A DNA stretch of 64,000 nt, taken from the NCBI RefSeq assembly GCF_000758755.1, contig NZ_JRMV01000196.1, positions 1 through 64,000 on the forward strand, read 5' to 3'. The notes under the pieces are model-generated. The model did no database searches, was not told the DNA's origin, and saw nothing but the letters and a program-made list of their open reading frames with translations. Position numbers and translations under genes: made by a program. The stretch is from Actinomyces sp. S6-Spd3. Its GTDB lineage: Bacteria > Actinomycetota > Actinomycetes > Actinomycetales > Actinomycetaceae. How positions within the stretch are numbered: the first letter of the stretch is position 1; each line of letters begins with the position of its first letter. Below are positions 34,651-45,500 of the stretch, piece by piece.

Positions 34651-37154
34651 GACTGGTGTCCTCTAAAAGGATGGCGGAGGCGTCGACGAAGCACCCCAAG
34701 CGGAGATGCCCCATGCTTTTGGCGGTAGCGTGCGCTCAAAGAGGTCACAGACAGGGCGCGACGAATTCTGGTCCAACGCGACGCATTCGATTTCAGCTCG
34801 CTGCTAAGTTCGTCAACGATTTGCCACGATTCATCGGCCTGCTGTGCGAGGGCCTCGTCGCCGGAGAAGTCCGCGGTATCGGCCGCACGCGCAACACGTA
34901 CTGGCCTGGGCAATTCCTCACCAAACTGGTACCACTGCGCGTTCGACATCGATCCAGGCTTCGCGGCACTCGCCGGCCACAAAGGCGAAGACGTGAGCAT
35001 CCACGCGGCTTCCTGGCGAGTCATATCCGTGGGAACGACAACGCCCGCATCGCGCGCAAGATCAACGACCTCATCCCACGAACCCGTAAGCGCACGCGAA
35101 GGTACAGCCCCTCGACGCTTCTTACGGCGGCGACTCTTCGCCACAAGAATGGCAAGCAGCGGAACCGTCAGCAAGGCAAGGACACCGCTACCGGTTGCAA
35201 TAACTCCCCACGGGATCTTCAAACGAGAATCATCATTCGAATCCGAACCACGGTCCGACGTCGAAGGCGGAAGATCTGCCGGTTCCTCGGGAGGCTCCGG
35301 GGGTTGGAGCACCTGGGGACGCGGGACCGAGCGAGGACGGGTTTCCTCTGTAATCGGCTTCTGATCCCTGGGCGGAGTCGGGTCAAAAATCGCCCAGCCA
35401 ACACCCTGGAATTCAACCTCAACCCACGCATGCACATCCGAACCGCGCAGGTCAATGTCTCCACCCTTCGAGTCATTCGGGTAGGCGCCCATGACAACGC
35501 GAGCGTTCATGCCCAGGCTGTGCAGCATGAGGGCCATGAGCACGGAGTACTGCTCATCGTCACCGATCATCTGCTCGCTCTCGAGCATGCGAGTCAAACG
35601 GTCCGCGCGGCTACCCGGGCGGGACTTGGGATCATCGGCGTTCTCGTAGAAGCCCTTTTCCTTCAGGTGACGTTCGATCGCGCGAGCTTTAGCGAGGTCT
35701 CCCTGCTCGGCAGCAGACTTCTGGGTTGCGAACTCACGAATTTCATCCGGGACACTGGTGTCTCCACCGGTATAGGGCACGGCGTGAGTTCCGGAAAGCT
35801 GGCCGTCAGACCAGATCGGAACGATCATCGACTCCGTGGAGTACTCCATGTTCCCGCCCTGGACATTCTTCGTGGTCGACAGCGCGGCATTAGCCCACGC
35901 ATCGTAGTAAAGACCGTCCTGAAGAGTCGTCGCTTGCGCGGTTGCTTGAGTACCCGAGGCCGATGTGTCCTGGTTGAAGACGATAGTCGAGGGGGTTCCC
36001 ACGATGGGGACCCACGGCCCCAAAAGCTGCGAGGTCTTCAAGGACATCTGGGCGCTTGAGCTACCCTCGACAGGCTTGTGCTGGGGCAAAGTCGATCCCA
36101 CGTGGATATAGCCGTTTGACGGTCCCCTACCCGGAGACAACATGGTCATCGTGGTGCCGTCATAGCTATCCATGACACCGATACGCACGCGCGCACCCTC
36201 GGGCAAACCATCCACGTGAATCAATGTGTCTTCTTTGAGGTCCACGTTGTAGTGGCGGAAAGCAGACAGAGGCGAAGGATATTGGCGAGCATCCAATGGG
36301 GGTTGAACGACATCACGCAGAACGATGCGCGAGTACCACGGGCCGTAAAGGTTCGTCAGTGGAACAGCTGCGCCCGCAACCAGGGCAATAACCAAGAGCC
36401 CGCCCGCAATTTGGCGTCCCACATGGATCGTGCCCTGCGACCCTCCCCGAGTTGTTTCACCCAGGGTCGTTGCCGCATCGGCATCGATCGCTCCTCCGAC
36501 GCGAACGTCTAAACCGGCCTCGAGGCGACGATACTGTCCTGCCCAGGCGCACCATCCCAAGGCCAGCGCCCACCACACGGCGACCAGGTAGATATTCGGG
36601 AAAGTTCCACCTTTACCCCACGCGATGCCGACAATACCCATGACCGCAACGGGAATAACCGCCGCGATGGCGCGCCCTGACCGCAAAACAAGGAGAGCTG
36701 CGATGAAGGAACAGAGGAGTCCCGTCAGCCACGGAACCATCGTGGGACCGATGTACGCCGAGGCCGGAGGGGTAACAGTTAACAGGTCTTTCCACGAATA
36801 CACGACCTGCAAAACCAAGAGCTGCAGAGTCCGAGCAGTCGGAAGGCCATAGAAAGTCGTCGAGGGATAAGCAGCCACTCCGCCAACAAGGAAGTGGGTC
36901 GCGATGAGCCCCGCAATCGAAGAGATCGTATCCCAACGCCAGAAGGACGAGACCCACCCAACGAAAAGTCCCGCAGCAACGCCAGCGCCGGCGGCACGCA
37001 AGCCAGCCCACGAACCGAATACGGCCTCGTGAATCCAGATTGTTGGAAGGAAAAGCGCAACCAGGCCGATGAGGAACCAGGCGGGCAAACCTGCGCGCGA
37101 TACTTGGAAGCCCGCGCGCGCATCAAGATGAAGGCCTTGTGTCGATGTTGTCAT
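34647..37154 (-). CDS. Transglutaminase-like membrane protein lacking the catalytic Cys
   Basis: 835 residues. Six or seven membrane helices in the first ~220 residues (DUF3488/TgpA type) are followed by a large extracytoplasmic region with a transglutaminase-like core at about 500-600. A further helix lies near 665, then a cytosolic tail with an ArgLys-rich start. Where the family has G-x-C-E-Q the sequence reads GDDEQYS (near 530), so the nucleophilic Cys is an Asp. The His (DVHAWVE, ~576) and Asp (FDPTPP, ~590) remain. It is probably not an active cross-linker. Its stop overlaps the kinase start by 4 nt and its start overlaps the DUF58 stop by 1 nt, so it sits in a tight operon. Confidence 0.88.
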   Translation of the reverse strand: MTTSTQGLHLDARAGFQVSRAGLPAWFLIGLVALFLPTIWIHEAVFGSWAGLRAAGAGVAAGLFVGWVSSFWRWDTISSIAGLIATHFLVGGVAAYPSTTFYGLPTARTLQLLVLQVVYSWKDLLTVTPPASAYIGPTMVPWLTGLLCSFIAALLVLRSGRAIAAVIPVAVMGIVGIAWGKGGTFPNIYLVAVWWALALGWCAWAGQYRRLEAGLDVRVGGAIDADAATTLGETTRGGSQGTIHVGRQIAGGLLVIALVAGAAVPLTNLYGPWYSRIVLRDVVQPPLDARQYPSPLSAFRHYNVDLKEDTLIHVDGLPEGARVRIGVMDSYDGTTMTMLSPGRGPSNGYIHVGSTLPQHKPVEGSSSAQMSLKTSQLLGPWVPIVGTPSTIVFNQDTSASGTQATAQATTLQDGLYYDAWANAALSTTKNVQGGNMEYSTESMIVPIWSDGQLSGTHAVPYTGGDTSVPDEIREFATQKSAAEQGDLAKARAIERHLKEKGFYENADDPKSRPGSRADRLTRMLESEQMIGDDEQYSVLMALMLHSLGMNARVVMGAYPNDSKGGDIDLRGSDVHAWVEVEFQGVGWAIFDPTPPRDQKPITEETRPRSVPRPQVLQPPEPPEEPADLPPSTSDRGSDSNDDSRLKIPWGVIATGSGVLALLTVPLLAILVAKSRRRKKRRGAVPSRALTGSWDEVVDLARDAGVVVPTDMTRQEAAWMLTSSPLWPASAAKPGSMSNAQWYQFGEELPRPVRVARAADTADFSGDEALAQQADESWQIVDELSSELKSNASRWTRIRRALSVTSLSARYRQKHGASPLGVLRRRLRHPFRGHQS

Positions 37155-38461
37155 CAGGACAGACCCCCCGCTGCTACCAGTCGAGGCAGATCCTCAAGCG
37201 TAGGACAATCCGCCAAGGTTCCATGACTCAAACGACGCATCTTCGGGTGTCCCGGGCGAACTCGGACAACCGCACTGCGCACGTCGATAGGAATCGCGTT
37301 GAGCAACTGCGACGCCTGATTGTCATCGACAGTCGGGGCGACAACGACGGTGACGACGGAAAGACCCGGGCGCTTCGCGATGGCCTCGCGCAGGCGAGCC
37401 ATCAGGTCTTCCTCACCGGAATCCTGAATCGCACACAGGGCATCCAACATGCGAGTTGCGGCAGTCGTCGTCACCCAATCGGTGACAGTCGACAGTGACA
37501 CATTTCGAGAAGCAGCCATATCTGCAACCGCAAGCGAAGCCGCAACCGACACCGCATTTTCAAAGGAATCTCGATCGCTCCACTGTCCAAGACGAGTATC
37601 CAAAATGATCAGGTGGTGAGAACGACGCGTTTCCTCGAATTGGCGAACAACCAAGCGGCCCGTATGTGCGCTCATCGGCCAGTGCACATTACGCCGGTCA
37701 TCACCGGGAACGTAATCGCGCAAGGCATGGAAAGACACATCCGACGAGGATAGTTTCGCGGTTGTCACGCCTTCGACGTCCGCGTGAATACCTGTGGCAT
37801 CGAAAGGAATGCGGATCGTCTTGGGGTGAACGTACAAAATCACAGGCTTAGACCAGGTGCCGATACGACGAATCAAACCCAAGGGATCGGCTCGAAGCGC
37901 GCGAGCGGGACCGACGGTGACAACGCCACGGCGGTGAGTAACGACCGAGAAAACCTCACTCCATACCTCACGACCACCCAAAGGCGGGACCAAGAACTGC
38001 AAAGCCGAGGACGCAATAGGAAGCTCGATCAAGCCGCTGCGCGCACGCCGATCCGAGGTGTTTTCTGCGGTAATTTCGCCGACGGCCGTCTGCCCGGCAA
38101 CAATGCGCTGACGCGGGAGACGAATCGAGACCTTGTGAGGGGAAGGAACAATCACCCAGATGATGGCAATAAGGAGAGCACCCGCACCTGCGCAGGCGAT
38201 GAAGAATGCTTCGACCCAACCCCACAGGTATGAGACAAGTGCAGCAAGGAGTACCGAGGCACCAACAGCCCAACCGACAGAAGTCACCGAGCGCGCGCCG
38301 TGGCGCAAGTACTTCATGCCTGGAGCCGAGGCAACGGAGTGCGCAAAACGCGCGATGCCCTGGCGGAGCCCGCTCAGAGATTCACGCAGATTTGCGCGCG
38401 CCGAGGCCAAGGATGAGCGCTTCTCAGCACGCTTACCAGAAGAGTGCTTACCCACGATCAC
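37154..38461 (-). CDS. DUF58 (von Willebrand A-like) membrane protein
   Basis: 435 residues. Two hydrophobic segments near 60-105 are followed by a beta-rich region and the DUF58 signature LRDYVPGDDRRNVHWPMSA, then a VWA-like fold (SHHLIILDTRLGQWSD). DUF58 proteins work with MoxR ATPases, which act on them as chaperones; the pair probably assembles or controls an envelope complex. The start is GTG at 38461 or the next GTG at 38455; AAAGG lies upstream of both. It is 36 nt downstream of the moxR gene. Confidence 0.92.
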   Translation of the reverse strand: MIVGKHSSGKRAEKRSSLASARANLRESLSGLRQGIARFAHSVASAPGMKYLRHGARSVTSVGWAVGASVLLAALVSYLWGWVEAFFIACAGAGALLIAIIWVIVPSPHKVSIRLPRQRIVAGQTAVGEITAENTSDRRARSGLIELPIASSALQFLVPPLGGREVWSEVFSVVTHRRGVVTVGPARALRADPLGLIRRIGTWSKPVILYVHPKTIRIPFDATGIHADVEGVTTAKLSSSDVSFHALRDYVPGDDRRNVHWPMSAHTGRLVVRQFEETRRSHHLIILDTRLGQWSDRDSFENAVSVAASLAVADMAASRNVSLSTVTDWVTTTAATRMLDALCAIQDSGEEDLMARLREAIAKRPGLSVVTVVVAPTVDDNQASQLLNAIPIDVRSAVVRVRPGHPKMRRLSHGTLADCPTLEDLPRLVAAGGLS

Positions 38462-38497
38462 CCACCTTTACTCGATACTGCAACGATGCGCGCATTG

Positions 38498-39463
38498 TCA
38501 GGCGCTCACCGCCGGGGCGGGAACCGAGGACAGTGCGCGAGCAATCACGCCCTGCGCGGTCGCTCCCGAGAAGGCTGCATCCGGGTCGACAACAATGCGG
38601 TGTGCCCACACGGGTGCAGCGAGCGCCTTGATGTCATCGGGGAGGACAAAGTGGCGGCCCTGAGCAGCGGCCCACACGCGCGCGCACCGGACCATGCCGA
38701 TGGCGCCACGGGTCGACACACCCAAGGTTGCGCTGTCATCTTCGCGCGTGGCCTCGGCAAGGGCAGCAACGTACTCGAGCACGGCGCGCTCGGTGTAGGT
38801 CTGCGCGGCCAAATCCGCCAGGCGCACAACCTGGCCACTATCCAGCAGAGGCTTGAGGCGCTTGGAGCGGTCCGGGGCCGCCGAACCGTCGAGGATTTCC
38901 GCCATGGCTGCACGCGAGGGGTAGCCAACCGAGGCCTTCATCAAGAAACGGTCAAGCTGAGCTTCGGGGAGCGGGTACGTTCCCGCCTGCTCCACAGGGT
39001 TTTGCGTTGCAATCACCATGAAAGGGCGAGGCGCAGCGTGAGTCACGCCATCGACCGTGACCTGCGCTTCTTCCATGACTTCCAGGAGAGCGGACTGAGT
39101 CTTGGGCGAGGCGCGGTTGATTTCGTCAGCCAAGACGATGGAAGCGAAAATCGGGCCCGAGCGGAAATGCCACTCGTTGTTCTTCTGGTCGTAGACATTC
39201 ACGCCGGTGATGTCACTGGGGAGCATGTCGGGCGTGAACTGAATACGCGAATGAGTACCCGCAATGGTCGCAGCAATCGCGCGAGCAAGAGCGGTCTTTC
39301 CTGTACCCGGCGCATCTTCCAGAAGGAGGTGTCCCCCGGCGAACATGGTTGTCAGTGCCAGGCGGATCACCGGTTCTTTATCCAGAAGCGCCTGAGAAAT
39401 ACCGCCGACGAGGCCAGCGAAGGTTTCTGCGAAACGCTGGGCATCTTGCGTGCTAAGCGCCAT
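38498..39463 (-). CDS. MoxR-type AAA+ ATPase
   Basis: 321 residues of a single AAA+ module: Walker A EDAPGTGKTALARA, Walker B SIVLADEINRASPKTQSALLE, sensor 1 ATQNPVEQAGTYPLPEAQLDRF and the C-terminal lid. The MoxR insert pattern is intact. It would act as a cytosolic chaperone for the DUF58 protein encoded next. I favour the ATG at 39463 (GGAG 9 nt upstream) over the ATG at 39481, which has its purine run too close. It is the second gene of the PFNA-type cluster. Confidence 0.94.
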   Translation of the reverse strand: MALSTQDAQRFAETFAGLVGGISQALLDKEPVIRLALTTMFAGGHLLLEDAPGTGKTALARAIAATIAGTHSRIQFTPDMLPSDITGVNVYDQKNNEWHFRSGPIFASIVLADEINRASPKTQSALLEVMEEAQVTVDGVTHAAPRPFMVIATQNPVEQAGTYPLPEAQLDRFLMKASVGYPSRAAMAEILDGSAAPDRSKRLKPLLDSGQVVRLADLAAQTYTERAVLEYVAALAEATREDDSATLGVSTRGAIGMVRCARVWAAAQGRHFVLPDDIKALAAPVWAHRIVVDPDAAFSGATAQGVIARALSSVPAPAVSA

Positions 39464-39531
39464 GGGAGGGACTCCATTCATCTTTCAGTGTCGAGTGATG
39501 TGCATATTGATTGTGGGTGGCGGGACTCGGT

Positions 39532-39545
39532 GCCCCGCGCGGGGC
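39532..39545. other. GC-only palindrome in FN3-MoxR gap
   Basis: GCCCCGCGCGGGGC is a perfect 14-bp palindrome in the ~100-nt gap between the FN3 gene and moxR, with no T-tract. It could fold into a short hairpin that lowers read-through from the giant gene into the rest of the operon. Confidence 0.35.
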
Positions 39546-39566
39546 GGAGGGAGGTGGCGTCACGGC

Positions 39567-42500
39567 TTATCCCCCCAAGGAACAGGTGATTCGACTGATC
39601 AAGATCCCGAGATTTCCGACGTTAGCTTTGCTCAAACGAACACCGGTTTCGAAGGACGAACCCGCACCGCCTCGAGGCGTGAAGGTCGCGTAGCTTTGCG
39701 AGAAGTCATCCCACATCGAGCACTTCATGGGGAGAGCATCGGCGGCCCACGTGGAAGGCAGAGTTAGGCTAACCATCTGGCACTGAGCGACTTCTGCACC
39801 TCGAGCATTTCTTTCAGTACATTGCGTCGCAGTTGCGGTAAATGCACCTGGAACGTTGATCTTGACCGTATCCTTGTTGGTTCCCGAGAGCGTGCCCCAC
39901 GTGGTTCCCAAGGAATTACGTGACCCGATTCCGACTTCGATGACCTGGCCGGGGTTCACAGAGACGGTCTTGCTTCCCTGAAGAACCTTGCCCATGGAGG
40001 CCTCAGACTCAGCGCCATTTGTCCTCTGCCAGAAGACAACCTCATCGGGGGCCAAGTAGCCTCCGGGCGGGGTCGCATCCCAGTTGACGATGACAGAGCT
40101 TCCAGTCATGGTGACCGTGAAGGACGGAGCTGTGGGCTTCGAGTTCGCCTTCACCGTGACGGGAACAGCGTTACCCGGCACATCCTGGCCATTCACATTT
40201 CCGACCTGGCGGATGAAAATCTGGATATCACCATCGGCTCCGACGTTGATGGTTTCGCCGCTGGTCACAGAATTCCACTGCCCATTTCCGCCAGAGCTTC
40301 GCGACCACTCCAAGTGCAGGTTGCGGTTATTGAAGCCCTGACCGGGTACGACAGCTAGGCCGTTCACCTTGGTCATTCCGTGCTCGCCCGTTGCGGTCGA
40401 GGAGAAGGACGACACATTCGGGTTCAGAGGCGAGGTGTAGACCTGGAACGCAACCTCAGATGAATCCGAGCTTTGATCGCGCCAGTTGTAGGCGCGGATC
40501 TTCACACGGTAGTTCTCACCGGTGGCGAGTTCAGCCGTGTACTCGTTCTTATCTCCGCCAACTTCACCAACGGAGCGACCGTTCACCTCGATGGTGTAAC
40601 GCGTGATTTCCGCACCATTCGCATTGGGGGTCGGCCACGTGAAGCGGACACGTCCGCGGTCACCTGAACCACCAAGGTTCTCGACGCGAATACCATCGGT
40701 GCGCTCTGGCGGCCCGAAGGGAACGACCTTCTGCGAGTTCTGTGACGTCGGTGAAGGTTCTTCTGCACCGTTACGCGCCGAGATCGCAACCGAGTAGGTC
40801 TGACCGTTTCGCAGACCATCGACTCGGTATTCGGTCACGTTTCCGGGGACCTCAATCTGGCGTGCACCACCGTTCTCGTAGACGTAAAGCGTGTAATTAC
40901 GGATTGCGGAGCCTTGGTTCGTCGGGGGCCTCCAGCGCACGATAATTGCACCGTTTTCGGCCTCGACGGTCGGAGGAAGCGGCGCTTCAGGACGCATATC
41001 AATGAGAACTTCAGCCGAGGCAGCCGAGGGATCGGAGGTACCGACCGCGTTGTGCGCGACAACCGTGAAGGAGTGACGAACACCGTTCTCAAGGCCATTC
41101 AACTGACATGAGCCAGACTCGCAGGAATAGCTGCGGCCGGTTGCACGGTCCGTCGCCGTGAATCCTGTAATAGTTGCACCGTTATCTGCTCCCGCCTGGA
41201 AGGTGACCAGAGCAGAACCGGGGCCGGTCGCCGTGACCGAGACATTCGTCGGAGCATCGGGACGGTCACGGACAACAAGTCGGACCTTGCCTTCGACGAT
41301 ACGATCCGGATCACCGGTTGCATCCATCAAACGGTACCTGACCGTCATCTGCCCGCGGAATCCAACGGCGGGAGTGATATTCAGGTTCGTGCCTTGGGGG
41401 TCAACAGTTCCTTCACCGATCTGGATGGAGGCACCGACAACGCGAATGGGCGTTCCCGGGAAGGGGTTGATCGTGTAGCGAGTCAGATCGACGACTTCGA
41501 GGCCGCCCGATCGTGCTGTCTCCAAAAGTGCATCGGAAACCTGGATGAGGGGGCGGGTCGATGCGACAACCGTGATGGGCAGCTGGCCGCTGACCGCACC
41601 GGCGCCATCATCAACGCTGACGGTCACCATGCCAACCGGACCCTTGGCACGGTCGACATCGGCGCGCACCAGCAAGGTGTGTCCGTCAAGGCTAATTGCC
41701 ACGCCCTCGGGGAGGTTCGAAATCTCGTACTTGAAGCCAGCAGGATCCGCACCCTCTGGGTCACGCACCATCTGTGCCAGATCGACTGCGGTGGCTTCTT
41801 CACCTGCGGCGACCCGAACTCCGGTCGGAACGAAAGAAACGGGCTGGTTTTGAGTCGCCTCGACCTTCAAGGGAATAGTCAGTGTCGAGGTTAACGCCGA
41901 GTCATCCCCTGCCGCTCCATCGGAGACTTCGAAGGAGAAAGATGACTTACCAGACCACTCTGAATTCACATGGAAGTGAACGTGGCGGTCATCGCTCAGG
42001 GTCATGCCCTCATCAATGCCGGCGGAGGGACGCAGCGTCGCCGCATTGGTAATGCGCGGGCTGCGACCGTCACGAACAATGACGTAGTCGGCGATATCCA
42101 AGGAGACATCTTCACCGGCTCTCACCTTGACGGGAACCTTGGTGGTGTCAATAGCCGGGTGATTGCGTTCCAGTCCGGGGACGGACACAACCGCCGAGGA
42201 ACTTAAACCATCAGCGTCAGTGATCGTGTAGACGATCAGCATGCGCTCTTCCTTCGGAGTAATCACCAGGTCAGAGCCGGAAACCTCGACTCCTTCGGCC
42301 TTCGTCGTGACGCGGAGGTTATTGACATCGCCATCGGGGTCCTCGTCATTAGTCAAGACCGAGACCTTAACAGTTCCACCCTTGGCGGGAAGCTGCGAGG
42401 CGGAAACGACGTCATCGCGCGCGATGGGCGGTTGAAGTTGGGCATCACTTGCGACGTTAATGGTCAATGTGCCACGTGAAACACCGCCGCGATTATCCGT

Positions 42501-45500
42501 GACCTGGTAGGACACCAAGTAGGAGCCGTCCGCGGCAGGAGTCGTCAGGAAGATGGAATTACCGTGAATTTCGGGCTTGAGTTCTTCCGTCGTGGTCTGC
42601 AGAGAACCCGGAACGAGCGAAATCGTATCGCCATCGGGATCGATGTCATTGGCAAGCACAGCGACACCAAGCTGCCTATTAGGACGGGTCAGAACCGTGT
42701 CTGGTACTGCCGTTGGCGGCTGATTCAAGGTAGCCGGAGGCGCGATACCAACGCGGACTCGCGCCGAGGCCTGCTTGCCCTGACGGTCTTCAACGATGTA
42801 GGTGAAGATATCGGTTCCAATGGTATTCGGGGCAGGGGTGTACTCCAGCCAATCGACGCCAAGCTCAACGGTGCCCTTGGTCGGGGATTGCTCGATACCA
42901 ACAAGAGTCACCGAGTCACCGTCGGGATCGATGCCGTTCAAAGGCACGGAAATTCGCGTTGTTTCACCGCTGACCGCCCATGCAGTCAATGCCTTGGGCT
43001 GAGGCTGAGCATTCGTTCCGTTCTTCTCCAGAACCTCGAAAGTAACCGTTGAGGTTGCCATATTTCCGGCGCTATCGCGAACCGTGTAGGCCACGTGCAT
43101 GACACCGGGGGTGTTGCCGGCCTCAAGGCGGACCAAGTTACCGGTCACGAAAGGCGTGCCCACGGCCTCGTTCGGGGTGTACTGAAGACTCGGGTCAACC
43201 TTCAGAGTCAATCCCGAAGGCGAACGGTCGTTGGCAAGCACCGGTACCGAGGCGATATCTCCGACGCGCACGCGAGTGCGGTCAGGCTGGAGCTCGGGCG
43301 GGAGTTTCGTATCTTCGGCAGTCGTTGGAACGACGGTCACACGTGCACGAGCTGTATTCGTTCCGTTGGAGACCACGTAGTCAAAGGAGACTGACGAATC
43401 CAAACCAGCGGGCGCAGTGATGCGCAAGAGGTGACGGTCAACCAGGGTAACTTCCAGTCCGAGGCCGTCGGGAACCTCGACCTGCTGAACAACCAAGACG
43501 CCACCAGCCGGATCGGAATCATTGTTCAGCGGAGCGACAAGGGCGGAACCACCCGCAGGAAGAACTGCCAAGTCGTCCTCGGCTACGGGGACTGCCTGTT
43601 CATCAACTTGGACAACATCGACTCGGACCACGCCCAAAGCGGTCGCGGGACCATCACTCACCGTGTAGGTGAACTGGTAAGAGCCAGGGGCCTGTGCGAC
43701 AAAGTTGACGGTTCCCAGTTCAAGATCCGGCGTGATCTGGCTACCTGCAGGAGCAACAGAAAGTGCAACCAATGAGAGGTTGTCACCGTTGGGATCGGTG
43801 TCATTTGCCAAAGGAGAAATCGTCGTGATTTCGCCAGCACGCGCGACATAGAAGTCCGCGTTGGCGACCGGCGGAAGGTTACCGGGATTTTGGACATTGA
43901 CGGTCAAAGTTCCCGAAGTGGTCGTACGGCCGTCAGAAACTTCCAAAGCGATGGTGTGGATTCCCACAGTGGCGCCCAGGTCACGAATCTGCAAAGTTCC
44001 TTCCTCACGGAACTGCAGCTCGATTCCTTCAGGGGCACGCGCGTTCGCCAAGAAGATTGGATCGCCGTCCGGATCCTGCCAATCTGTCAAAACGTTGTAT
44101 TCAATCTGCGCGCGGTGTCCCAGAGCGATACCCGGATCGCGCAGCTGCTTGGGACCAGAATTCATATCCCACGGGTGGACGGTCACCGTCACCTTCGCGG
44201 TATCAACCGCCTGGCCATCTGAGGCCTCGTAGGTGAAGGAGGTACTTCCTGTTTGAGTATCACTAATATCTGTAATCTGCAGCGCTCGGCCACCGCGAGT
44301 GCGTGTGACCTTACCAAATTGAGGATCGGTCACTGGTCGAGCAGTTAGAACATCGCCGTCCGCGTCTGAATCATTGTTCAGAACGGGAAGAGTCGTTGTG
44401 CGTCCCGGGCGAATACCGAACTCATCATCGACTGCGTCGGGAGGCGTGTTGTGATCTTGTCTCTGGGGATCAGCAATCTGGTCCGTGATCTGAGGAGAAT
44501 CTTCTTCCTTCTCCTTCTTATCAAGATTCGGGTCCTGCTTATCCCAGTCATCCATCAAGACCATATTGTGTTCGGGTAGCCATACGGATCCCGAAGTAGT
44601 GTCATTCAGGACGATTCGAGTGCGGTTTGTTCTAAAGACGATCGTCGTTGCCTTCTTTAAGGAATCAACGATCATCTGATTATTCAGGCTGGGATCCGTG
44701 CAGTTACGAACATATGCGCCCGATTTTGCCCATGCCCCATACGCGCATCCCTTATGGAAGACGGGGCGTGCGGGGGTTCCTGAAGCCCCATCACTTGATG
44801 CCGGGATCTTCGTGACCGCACCACCCTTGAGGGGGACCGAGATCAGTTCACGATCAGTTGCAAGAAGGACCGAAGAAGAATCCGGGCCGACATCTTGGAG
44901 GGTAACGGAAGCACTAATCCCATCATCTGCAAGATTGCGCAGGGAGCCATCGGGAAGAACCAGAACCCTGTTGCGAGTATCCAAGGCGACGGGCTGTTCA
45001 CCAACAGCGGTCAGCACCAATTCGGCGTTAGCCGACAGCCCCTTGATGTCGGTGGACTTGAGACGGTCAAGCTGCCCCTCGCGAGTCACACTGATTCGTC
45101 GTCCAGCACGCGGGGAGATCGCAAAAAGAGTGCCCTTTTGGGAAACAGTTGCAACGCCTTGATCCATGTCGGTGGCAACTGCGCCCTCATCCGTGTAGGC
45201 GGTTGATGAAGGGCTGGATACCTGGGAAAGCCAGACCTGTCCCCCCGAGGCATCCATAACTGCCAAGCGCGAGCCGCCCTGAACAACGCGGGCATTTTCG
45301 GGCAGAGACGTTGCGGCACCCAGTGACACCTGAGCAACATCAACCGGGGCAACCGAGTGAGCGGTCTTATCGGTAAAGGTCACATCATTGCCGGACTGCC
45401 CGATATCGAATTCCGTCGTATTCGCTCGGAAAGCGCCGTCGAGGATTCGGGAATCGTAGTTCAGGTGGCCAACGAGTTTCTTCGAAGAATTCGTCACCCA

